NCBI GenBank assembly: GCA_026981635.1
Contig: JALSIF010000092.1
Location: forward strand, 1 to 23,861
Source of the DNA: JALSIF01 sp026981635 [NCBI: bacterium]
Lineage (GTDB): Bacteria > 4484-113 > JALSIF01
Direction of reading: 5' to 3'
DNA length: 23,861 nucleotides
Shown here: positions 6,436 to 13,914 of the stretch, piece by piece
Position numbering within the stretch: the stretch's first letter is position 1
Layout: every line of letters starts with the position of its first letter
Notes under the pieces: generated by a model
What the model was told of the DNA's origin: nothing
Seen by the model: the letters and a program-made list of their open reading frames with translations, nothing else
Database searches by the model: none
Made by a program: the position numbers and the translations under genes

Positions 6436-8712
6436 GTGCTCGCTATGGTGGGAGGCAAGTGGAAGAGCAGGGCCAGGGCTGTGCCCGCTCTGGTGGTGTT
6501 GGCACTTCTTTCGGCGGGAGTGGTGTTTAGCTCCTGCCCCCAGAGGGCTGGCCGGGTCCCCGGGGAGCGGCGGGTGGTGAAGCTTTCCCAAAGTGAGGAG
6601 CTCCGCCTGCCGGGCTATGAGATCCTGAGCTTCCAGCCCGAGCGACTGCCGGTGCTGATGGGGCTAACCCCGAAAAGGATCAGCCTGATTGCTAAGCCGG
6701 CTGTAAAGCTGTTTGAGATCTATACCGCCGTAATAGGGGAGGAGCCGGCCAGGCCAACCCTGGGAGAGCGGGACATCAAGGTCGCACCCACCAACGGGGG
6801 CGACCAGTACGCCAAAAACGGCTATGCCCTGGACTATGCCCTCTTCATGGAGCGCGGGGGTAAGCAGGGTTCCTACGAGCTTATCCTCCTGCCCATGACC
6901 GGCTTCGGCGAGCCGAGCATCTCCCTTAGGGAGTTCATGGTTCCCGACTACACCATGGGCCAGCACTACCTCATCTCCTACGGGGGGGAATACCTCTTTG
7001 CCCTCTCCTCCATCCCCCTGGATGGTCCGCCCAGTTCAGGTGAGCAGGCCGGTGAGGAAGTGTCGGCAGAGGAAGGGGAAGAAAAAAGTGGCAGGGTGAG
7101 TCCACCAGACACGGACCAGGACCCGCCTGCCCAGTCATCCAGCCAGGGGGAAAATGGGGAGACCCCCCCAGCCCAGCCCGAAGGGGCACCGGAGAAGGGC
7201 GGCCAGACGGTGGGCACATACATACCCGACCGTTTCAGGTTGCTCTACAAGGTGGTCAGGATCAACCGTGATCAGGAGGGCGGGCTGAGCCTTGAGGAGC
7301 TTCGCTCGGTTGAGATAGACCTTCCTCCCGAGGCGGGACTGGGGCTTTTGGCCCAGGCCAGTGCGGCTAAGGACGGGGTGGTGTTGGCCTTCTACCGGGA
7401 GGAGGCCCAGAACTACCAGGTCAAGGGGACGGTGCTTGCCCGGCTGGACCTGGAGGGAAACCTGGAGATCCTTGCCGAAAGCGAGGAGAGCCCCGCTCTG
7501 CTGCTTGCGGGGGAGACCACCGAGAGTGCCCTGCTGATCACTTCGGGAGAGGAAGCAATATCCACTCATCAGAGCCTAGGAGGAAGGGGGGAAGAAAGAG
7601 AGTCAATCTCCAGTCCCAAGGTGAGGATCATGCGTTATGACGATGGAGAGGGGTTGCGGGAGATGGCTGAGCTTCCCTCTCCTAGCGTATCTACCTTGGC
7701 ATATCAGAAGGACCTGTCGCGCATCTTCTATCCCTCGGCTGAGCGGGGGTTGATAGAGCTTGTCTGGCGGGGAGGAAGCTACCGGGAGAGGGACTTTCCC
7801 CACCTCATCACCTATGCCCCCATCTACTGGCATCCCGACTACCGCGCCCTGATCATGGAGCTGGGCAATGCCTATGTGATGTTTCCCGAGCGGGAGCTGG
7901 AGCGCTATGACCGCTTCCTAGCCGAGCGGGCCGAGGTGCGCTGGAACCAGCTCCAGGATCAGCTGAGGGAGATGGGGCTGGCCGAGCTTGAGCGGGACAG
8001 CTATACGGTCAGGGTGGAGGAATGGCGGGTACCGCCGGCCCGCGACTGGGAGAACCTGCTGGTGACGCCCAAGCATCCCCAGGACCCGGGCCAGCTTTTC
8101 AGCCCCGCACGCTTCAGCTTCTATCGGGATGAGGACCGCTTTTTCCGCTTCACAGCCGGCCAGCTGATGGGAGAGCTGCTGGGTGACTTTGTAGGCGGGT
8201 TTGGCGATGGTAGCGAGACCCGCCATGCGGCTGAGCGGCTGATTGGAAGCCTGGCCAAAAGCTTTGGCTTTGAGGGAAAGGATCTAAAGCTGGTCTACTC
8301 TCGGGGCCTGGGTAAGGAGAAGGACCAGCAGCGGCTCTGGTTCTGTCGCATGAGAGAGGTGCAGGGGTTTGAGGTATGTGACCTCAAGGTCTTCATGCTC
8401 TTTGCTCCCCTCTCGGCCAAGCTCTACGAGGTCAAGGTGGAGCCCCTGCCCATCCCCGAGGGGTTCAGAATCCTGCTTGATGAGAAGACCGCCCGGCGCT
8501 ACATGATCCGCTTTGGGGAAAGCTACTTCCACCGGCCCACCAACGTGGAGCTTGAGTGGGTGATGCTGATGGGCCACTACCCCGACTATGACCCGGTGCT
8601 CAAGGTGCCCACTCATCCTGACCTGGATAGGCCCAACATAAGCTGGCACTTTAGGATGGTGGGGGTGGACCGGGACTTCTACATAGACGCCCGCACCGGG
8701 CTGGTCAACTGA
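6436..8712 (+). CDS. putative lipoprotein of unknown function with PepSY-like C terminus
   Basis: A 758-residue protein from GTG 6436 (ATG 6445 is the alternative, three residues shorter). The N terminus has a basic stretch (KWKSRAR), a hydrophobic run and a candidate lipobox ending at C34 (VFSSC). F at -3 makes the lipobox imperfect, so simple export is also possible. Residues about 196-258 are an acidic, Pro/Ser/Gln/Gly-rich linker without order, splitting the protein into two parts. The last 25 residues (SWHFRMVGVDRDFYIDART and GLVN) look like the final strand pair of a PepSY domain, W-x-V-x(n)-Y-x-D-x-x-TG (inference from pattern). No enzyme motif is seen. The gene is followed after one base by priA (TGAGATG), so the two are probably one transcript and translationally coupled. 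Confidence 0.72.
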   Translation: MLAMVGGKWKSRARAVPALVVLALLSAGVVFSSCPQRAGRVPGERRVVKLSQSEELRLPGYEILSFQPERLPVLMGLTPKRISLIAKPAVKLFEIYTAVIGEEPARPTLGERDIKVAPTNGGDQYAKNGYALDYALFMERGGKQGSYELILLPMTGFGEPSISLREFMVPDYTMGQHYLISYGGEYLFALSSIPLDGPPSSGEQAGEEVSAEEGEEKSGRVSPPDTDQDPPAQSSSQGENGETPPAQPEGAPEKGGQTVGTYIPDRFRLLYKVVRINRDQEGGLSLEELRSVEIDLPPEAGLGLLAQASAAKDGVVLAFYREEAQNYQVKGTVLARLDLEGNLEILAESEESPALLLAGETTESALLITSGEEAISTHQSLGGRGEERESISSPKVRIMRYDDGEGLREMAELPSPSVSTLAYQKDLSRIFYPSAERGLIELVWRGGSYRERDFPHLITYAPIYWHPDYRALIMELGNAYVMFPERELERYDRFLAERAEVRWNQLQDQLREMGLAELERDSYTVRVEEWRVPPARDWENLLVTPKHPQDPGQLFSPARFSFYRDEDRFFRFTAGQLMGELLGDFVGGFGDGSETRHAAERLIGSLAKSFGFEGKDLKLVYSRGLGKEKDQQRLWFCRMREVQGFEVCDLKVFMLFAPLSAKLYEVKVEPLPIPEGFRILLDEKTARRYMIRFGESYFHRPTNVELEWVMLMGHYPDYDPVLKVPTHPDLDRPNISWHFRMVGVDRDFYIDARTGLVN

Positions 8713-8713
8713 G

Positions 8714-10839
8714 ATGGAGGGGTGGGTGGCAAGCTGCGCCCCCCTCAGCCGCCGCTGCGGTCGGGGGATTTGGGACTACCTCTATCCCCCCTTCCTGGGC
8801 GAGCCCCGGTCGGGCGAGCTGGTGGTGGTGCCCTTCCGTGAACTGGGGCTGTTTCCTGCCCTGGTGGTGGCGGAAAGGCAGGCTCCCTCGCCGGGAAAGG
8901 GCAGGGAGCGCATCCCTCGCCGGCTGGAGCGGGTGGTGGCAAGGCTTGAGCTTAGGTCGGGCCTTGCCAGCCTGGGCAGAAGGCTTCACCTGCTCTTTGA
9001 GCGGCTGGGGCTTCACCCCCTGGAGGGTGCCCAGGTGGTGGGACTGGGGGGAGGAAGGCCCATCATCAGGGAGTTTTTTTTTGCCCCAAGCCCGAGTGGG
9101 CGCTGGGACTGATTGACCGGGAGGGGAGGCTCAGTCCGGATGAGCTGGTGTGGCTAAGGAGTTTCCTCGCCCGCCCCCGCCGCCTATCCCTGGCCCAGCT
9201 AATAAAACTCCACGAGCGCGCCTTCCCCGGCGAGGATTTCCGCTTCTCCCGGCTGGTGGAGCTTATGCTTGGCCTTTCCGAGGCGGGGGCGGTGGTCTTC
9301 TACCTTGACCTTGCAGGGAGGGAGGAGCCGCCAGATACTTCTGGTGGGAAAACGGTTTACCTATCCAATGCAACTGTCTCGGGGGGTGCTTTATCTTCCG
9401 CCCTGGAGCGGGTGTGGGCGGAGAGGGAGGTGGAGCTCCTTTCTCCCCATCTTCCCCGGGCGGTGGAGGAGGCGGTGGAGCGGGCCCCAAACGGGATATT
9501 TCTTGTCCCCACCCTGAGCCTCAGGGAGGAGCTTGCCCGGCGGGTAGGTGGTCTTCTGTCATGGGATGAGGTTCTGCCCGCCGGCGAGCGTCGCCGCCTG
9601 GCGGAGGAGCTTGCCCGGCCGGACGGTGCGCCGCTGGCGATTACTCCCCAGGGGCTGGAGATGGTGGCCCTGGCCCACCCTGAGCGAGACCTGGTGGTGC
9701 TGGACGGGGGGCTGGACACCTTCTACATTGAGCAGGAGGCCCACCTGTGGGCAGATCTTGCCGCCCCCTTGCTCTCCCCCGCCAGGCAGGTCTGGGTGGG
9801 CCACCCGGGGCTAAGTGAGGCGCTCTGCTTCCTCGGCGAGGAGCGGGGCGAGGCCATCCCCCGCGCCAGGCTGGTTGACCCGCGGGGAGTTGAGCTTCCC
9901 CCCGGCCAGCTCACCGAGGCAGAGATGCTGGCCGAGGCGGTGGCCCGGGAGGTGGCCTCGGAGGGGGTGACGGTGGTCTTCCACCACCGCTCCATCCGGG
10001 GCAGGTGGCTCGTCTGCATGAGGTGTCTTGCCTACCAGCGCTGTCCGGTCTGTTCCACTCCCCTCAGGCTGCTGGAGGGGGGGCGGGCCTGGTGCCCGGA
10101 GGGGCACGGCACCCACCCCGAGCTGGTCCAGTGCCAGCAGTGTGGTAGCGAGGAGCTGGCCCGGGCGGGCTTTACCCTCACCGACCTGGAGCGGGAGCTG
10201 AGCAGGCGGCTTAGCCTGCCCATCATCAGGGTGGACGCGGGGCACCAGCCGGATCTCTCCTTCCCGCCGGAAAGTTGTCTGGTGCTGGCTGGCCAGGCTC
10301 TCATCTACCAGCCCTGCTGGCGAATGCCGGTCCCCGAGCGGCTTATCATCACCAGCTTTGACGGGGCGCTGCTTTCACCCGAGCAGAGCCTTGCCCACCG
10401 GCTGGACCCCCTCATCAGGCTCACCCGCCGCTTCGCCGCTCCCCTGGAGGAGGTGGTCATCGTCACCCAGTCGGGCGGGCACCCGGCCGCCCTGGCCTGG
10501 GCGGAGGGAGGAGGGCGGCTGGTGGAGTTTATCCGCGGAGAGGCCGAGGTTTCTGCTGAGCTTGGCGGGCCACCCTGGGCGCTCAGGGTTAGGGTTGCGG
10601 CCATCGGGGAGCGTGGCAGGCTTAAGGCCTCCCGCAAGCTTATCCGCCGGGTGGTGAAGGAGCTGGGGGGGATGCCAGCCGGCCGCTCCCGCATCACCAC
10701 CCGCTTCAAGAGCCCCCACCTCTTCCTGAACATCTTTCTGCCCCCTGACCTTGTGGCGGGACGGCTGCTGATGGAGCTGGAGGAGGCTACCCGCGATATG
10801 GGGGTGGTGGTGAGGCTTGCGGCCGACCCCTCCTGGTAG
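8714..10839 (+). CDS. priA: primosomal protein N' (PriA), pseudohelicase type, in two frames joined at a T9 run
   Basis: Two adjacent frames encode one PriA. Frame A (8714-9112, 132 aa) has the 3'-DNA-binding domain pattern: WDYLYPPFLGE, then SGELVVVPFRELGLFPALVV. Frame B, open through the T run to 10839, continues with FLVPTLSL (motif Ia), the zinc module and the C-terminal domain (LKASRKLIRRVVKELG). One extra T in the run 9074-9082 gives an uninterrupted product of 708 aa. ATPase motifs are lost: no GxxxxGKT precedes FLVPT, and the DEEH box reads LDGGLD (fused residues about 330-335). Zinc ligands persist as C435, C438, C444, C447, C461, H465, C474, C477, with His replacing one Cys. Such a protein would still recognise forks and recruit primosome partners without unwinding. 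It may be programmed, a sequencing error, or a broken gene. Confidence 0.82.
9074..9082 (+). other. T9 homopolymer at the priA frame junction (possible slippage site)
   Basis: Nine consecutive T separate the two priA frames; the zero-frame stop TGA is 9110-9112. Moving to the downstream frame needs a -1 ribosomal shift or one extra U in the transcript. A small hairpin can form just downstream: CCCA (9085-9088) with TGGG (9104-9107), enclosing GCCC (9090-9093) with GGGC (9098-9101) around a GAGT loop. It starts only 2 nt after the run, closer than usual for ribosomal frameshift stimulators. Confidence 0.6.
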
Positions 10840-10842
10840 GGC

Positions 10843-11694
10843 TCAGCGGAGGGAGGCGCGGTAGGAGCTGGCAAACAGGGCGCGCTCGTTGTGGCGCACA
10901 AAGTAGAGGGTGTAGAAGAAGAGAGAGACGAGGAAGGCGGTCATCCCCTGCCAGTCAACCTTGCCCAGGGCAAAGGCGGTCGCCTCAAGCACCACCCCGA
11001 TGCCCACCAGGGCAAGGGCCAACTTCCAGATAAGGTCCTGGGGACCGGCGTGGGGCTCACCCAGGCAGTGGACTGGCAGGAGGGAGCTGGCCAGGGCGAG
11101 AATGGTAATCACCCCGAGGGGGAAGAGGTCGCTTTCCGATCCACGAAAGAGCACCGCCATCAGCCCCACCCCCAAGGGGATGCCCAGCACCACCCCCAGG
11201 GGGAGCCAAAGGCGACTTCCCCAGCCGGTGTTGCGGGTGAAGGCGGCCAGGAAGCAGAGGCCAAAGCCGGCCAGCAGGTAGCTGCCCAGTAGGGAGTAGG
11301 GGACGCCGAAGAACTGGGCGTCGTGGGGGGTCCAGTAGAGGATGAGCTCCATCCCCCGAAGCCCGGCAAGCAGGATCATCGCCATGAGCAGGCTAAACAG
11401 TCCCCCCCAAAAGCCCTTGCCCATGGGGTTTAGCCGGGTGTCCTGGGAGATGGCCAGGGTGAGGGAGAAGACCAGTCCCCAGAGGAGCAGGATGGCCAGG
11501 GGAGTCCCCCAGAGGGGCAAGGGGAGGCTGGGGCTGTAGGAGATGCCGCCGGGGGGGCCGGGAGAGTAGAGGGCAAGTCCCAGGTGGAAGAGGAGGCTTG
11601 CCGCAATGCCTGCCACCAGGTAGCCCAGGTAGCGGCGGACAAAGAGCAGGGGAAGAGAGAGGCCCGCCACAACGAGAGTCAGTGCTGTTTCCAT
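10843..11694 (-). CDS. polytopic membrane protein of unknown function
   Basis: A 283-residue, very hydrophobic protein with about eight predicted membrane segments, for example TALTLVVAGLSLPLLF, LAILLLWGLVFSLTLAI, GLFSLLMAMILLAGL, LLGSYLLAGFGLCFLAAF and MTAFLVSLFFYTLYFV. A short loop, YWTPHDAQFFGVPYSLLGSY, vaguely recalls the D-x(n)-FGVP-x-SN pattern of the DUF422/CruF carotenoid-biosynthesis proteins, but the rest is not recognisable and I do not assign that function. The start at ATG 11694 has a G-rich stretch (AGGGGGGAG) immediately upstream. It lies 42 bp after the GspF/PilC-like gene on the same strand and may be in its transcript. Its end is 3 bp from the end of priA. Confidence 0.75.
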   Translation of the reverse strand: METALTLVVAGLSLPLLFVRRYLGYLVAGIAASLLFHLGLALYSPGPPGGISYSPSLPLPLWGTPLAILLLWGLVFSLTLAISQDTRLNPMGKGFWGGLFSLLMAMILLAGLRGMELILYWTPHDAQFFGVPYSLLGSYLLAGFGLCFLAAFTRNTGWGSRLWLPLGVVLGIPLGVGLMAVLFRGSESDLFPLGVITILALASSLLPVHCLGEPHAGPQDLIWKLALALVGIGVVLEATAFALGKVDWQGMTAFLVSLFFYTLYFVRHNERALFASSYRASLR

Positions 11695-11736
11695 GCTCCC
11701 CCCTGGGTCTATTTTTACCAGAGTTGGCCCCAGCTC

Positions 11737-12945
11737 TCAGGGGAGGTTTAGGAGCTGGGTGAAGTAGCTCTGCCAGAAGGCGATGAGGAAGAAGAGCACC
11801 AGAATCCCCATCAGCACAGTAAGCACCGGCCCCACCAGCTTGGCCAGGGTGGCGGCCTTGAGGTCGGCATCGGCCTTTATGTAGCCGGCCACTCTCCTGA
11901 GCCCCTCGCCCACCGAGGCGCTGGTCTCGGATACGGCGGTAACCGAGATGAGGTCGCGGGGAAAGCCGCCGGCGCGCTCCATTCCCACGTGGAGGGGAAG
12001 GCCTTCAAGCACCGCCTCCCTGACCCTATGCCAGGCGCGGGAGAGGCGCATGAGCCAGCTGGTCCTGGCGGTCACCTCCAGCGCCTCGGGCAGGGGGAGG
12101 CCCGCCTCCCACAGGTAGGAAAGGACCATCACCGATCGGGCTAGGGCGTAGCGGTGGATGAGCGATCCTACCAAGGGAAGAGAGCCCAGAAGCTCCCGCA
12201 GGGGGTAGGCCACCGTCTTTGAGCGGGCAAGGAGATTAAGCAGCAGGGCGCCGGCAAAGAGCAGCGGGATCCCCACCACGAAGATGCGAAACACCGCCAA
12301 CCCTAAGAGATAGGTGAAGATGAAGGCGGCCACCCAGGCCACCACCAGCACCAGAGCGGGGTAGATGAGCTGGCGGGAAAGCTGGCGCTTGAGCTCCACC
12401 TCCTCCTCCAGCATGCCGGCAAGCTGCCTCAGCACCCGAGGGAGGAAGCCGCCCCGCTCCCCCGCCTCCACCAGGGAGATGTAGAGGGGGGAGAAGTAAC
12501 CCTGGAAGCTCCGCAGGGCCGAGGAGAGGGGCTCGCCCATCGCCACCCGGCTGCCAAGCTGGCTGAAGATCCGCGCCAATCGGGCAGAGGGGGCCTGCTC
12601 GGCCAGGGTGAAGAGAGCAGAGGAGAGCTCCACTCCTGCCTCCAGCAGGAAGGCCAGCTCTCGGCTCATGGCAGCAAGCTGGATGATAGGAGTGGGGGGA
12701 GAGAGGAAAGCGGCCAGGGGGCCGGGGCGACGGATGACCGGCCGCTCAGGGGGCGGGTAGCCGCTGCCCTGGTAGGGAGGGCCGCCGTATCCGGCCGGCA
12801 AGATCTCCTCCGCCACCACCAGCTGGGTGGGGAAGATGCCCTGTTCGGCGAGGATCCTTACCGCCTCCTGCTCGCTAGCAGCCACCACCTCGCCACGCCG
12901 CCGCTGGCCGGAAAGGTCCTTGCCCCGGTAGCGGTAGCGGTACAT
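11737..12945 (-). CDS. type II secretion system F / PilC-family inner-membrane protein
   Basis: A 402-residue protein with the GspF/PilC layout. The N-terminal cytoplasmic segment (YRGKDLSGQRRRGEVVA, AVRILAEQGIFPTQL) is the family's conserved opening. Two T2SSF repeats follow (SRELAFLLEAGVELSSAL with LVEAGERGGFLPRVL; SYLWEAGLPLPEALEV with VSETSASVGEGLRRVA), each followed by hydrophobic segments, and the last ends in the usual LVGPVLTVLMGILVLFF. These proteins form the membrane platform for pilin or pseudopilin assembly. A Gly/Pro-rich linker (about residues 50-80, AGYGGPPYQGSGYPPPERP) between the N-terminal segment and repeat 1 is unusual. No ATPase, pilin or peptidase gene is nearby, so it is an orphan in this window. 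Confidence 0.88.
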   Translation of the reverse strand: MYRYRYRGKDLSGQRRRGEVVAASEQEAVRILAEQGIFPTQLVVAEEILPAGYGGPPYQGSGYPPPERPVIRRPGPLAAFLSPPTPIIQLAAMSRELAFLLEAGVELSSALFTLAEQAPSARLARIFSQLGSRVAMGEPLSSALRSFQGYFSPLYISLVEAGERGGFLPRVLRQLAGMLEEEVELKRQLSRQLIYPALVLVVAWVAAFIFTYLLGLAVFRIFVVGIPLLFAGALLLNLLARSKTVAYPLRELLGSLPLVGSLIHRYALARSVMVLSYLWEAGLPLPEALEVTARTSWLMRLSRAWHRVREAVLEGLPLHVGMERAGGFPRDLISVTAVSETSASVGEGLRRVAGYIKADADLKAATLAKLVGPVLTVLMGILVLFFLIAFWQSYFTQLLNLP

Positions 12946-12953
12946 GGGGGCTA

Positions 12954-12959
12954 ATCATA
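12954..12959 (-). promoter_or_regulatory. candidate -10 box for the GspF/PilC-like gene
   Basis: Minus-strand TATGAT (12959-12954) is 8 nt before ATG 12945, with no Shine-Dalgarno between (TAGCCCCC). This would give a leaderless or near-leaderless mRNA starting in the 28-bp gap after the upstream cluster. No -35 is evident. Confidence 0.45.
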
Positions 12960-12973
12960 GGCGGGGCCGGTGG

Positions 12974-13507
12974 CTAGGGCTTTCCCCGCTGGACGAAGCG
13001 CTCCACCCTCCCCTCGGGGAAGTAGACCAGGGTCATCCCCTTGCCCACCGGGGTCATCCGCTTCAGCTCCTCCACCGCCGGATAGGCGTAGGCCTGGTCC
13101 TCCTCCACCCAGACCACGATGCGGTCCTCCTCGGTTAGCTCCACCCCGGTGATGGGGCAGAGGTGGCCGTAGAACTTCTCCAGGTTGATGGAGGCGATGA
13201 TGCGCTCGTCCTCCTCCCGTCGCTTGCGCTCCTCCTCCGCCTGCTTCTCCCTAAGCTCCCGCTCCTTCTTCTTCAGTTCGGCAAGCCTAAGAAGCTCGTC
13301 CTTCTGGCGCTCCACCAGCTCCTGGATCTCCACCGACACACTCTTGGTGCGAAGTTTTCTCAGGTAGGCGAGGACGAAGTAGAGGCCCACGATGATCACC
13401 GAGGTCATCAGGGCAAGCACCAGAAGCATAAAGAGCATGCGGGGAGTGGAGAGGGCGGAGCCGGTGGTGGGGGGAAGTCCCTGGAGGAAGGCGACAACCA
13501 GCATCAT
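12974..13507 (-). CDS. membrane-anchored coiled-coil protein of unknown function
   Basis: A 177-residue protein of no recognised family. One membrane segment lies at about residues 24-49 (MLFMLLVLALMTSVIIVGLY). A strongly charged coiled coil follows at about 55-105 (ELVERQKDELLRLAELKKK, then EREL/EEERKRREED repeats). The compact C-terminal domain begins near HLCPITGVELTEEDRIVVW (C117) and ends basic. CPITG resembles half of a zinc-binding knuckle, but no second Cys pair exists in this protein. ATG 13507 overlaps the end of the upstream gene by 4 bp (ATGA type), so the two are translationally coupled. It is the last gene of a three-gene cluster. Confidence 0.8.
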   Translation of the reverse strand: MMLVVAFLQGLPPTTGSALSTPRMLFMLLVLALMTSVIIVGLYFVLAYLRKLRTKSVSVEIQELVERQKDELLRLAELKKKERELREKQAEEERKRREEDERIIASINLEKFYGHLCPITGVELTEEDRIVVWVEEDQAYAYPAVEELKRMTPVGKGMTLVYFPEGRVERFVQRGKP

Positions 13508-13914
13508 CCATCCCTCCCCATTCTTTCTTCGTCAGCACCGGAGGATTCGCCTCGCTCCCGCTCAAGGTCGGCAAGCAGGCGCTTCCTCAGCTCCTCCAGC
13601 TCCTCCCGCTCTTGGCTGAACAGCCTAGCCATGAAGTTCAGGCGGTAGATCAGGTTTGCCGAAAGTACCACCAGCCAGACGAGAAATGCTCCCACCATGA
13701 GGGTCAGGGCCTGGGGGCTCTGCTCGTGGAGGCGAATGAAGGCCATGAAGAGCAGGGCGGCAGGTATCATGATGAGAAAGAAGTTGATGACGATCTGGGC
13801 GGTGCGCTCACCGGCAGTGAGCTGGCTCAGAAACCTTCGCTCCTGGGGGACCAGGATGGCCACCACCACCAGCTCCAGCGCAAGCATAATCAGGGCGGGC
13901 CAGAGGGGCTCCAC
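13504..13914 (-). CDS. small membrane protein with C-terminal coiled coil, unknown function
   Basis: A 136-residue protein with about three membrane segments (LWPALIMLALELVVVAILVP; AQIVINFFLIMIPAALLFMA; LMVGAFLVWLVVLSANLIY) followed by a charged helix, FSQEREELEELRKRLLADLE, likely a coiled coil in the cytoplasm or periplasm. No family is recognised. The start is GTG 13914; its first base is shared with the TAG stop of the upstream beta-propeller gene (TAGTG), and its end overlaps the next gene by 4 bp. Both neighbours in the cluster are also membrane-anchored and one also has a coiled coil, which suggests a three-protein membrane complex (inference). Confidence 0.78.
   Translation of the reverse strand: MEPLWPALIMLALELVVVAILVPQERRFLSQLTAGERTAQIVINFFLIMIPAALLFMAFIRLHEQSPQALTLMVGAFLVWLVVLSANLIYRLNFMARLFSQEREELEELRKRLLADLERERGESSGADEERMGRDG

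Noticed and set aside
9355-9370. SGGKT at fused PriA residues 210-214 as a Walker A.
   Set aside because: The first Gly of GxxxxGKT is replaced by Pro, and the segment sits about 50 residues before the LVPT motif instead of about 30.
10828-10853. CCCTCC/GGAGGG inverted repeat at the priA end as a terminator.
   Set aside because: It has a 14-nt loop and no T tract, and lies mostly in coding sequence.
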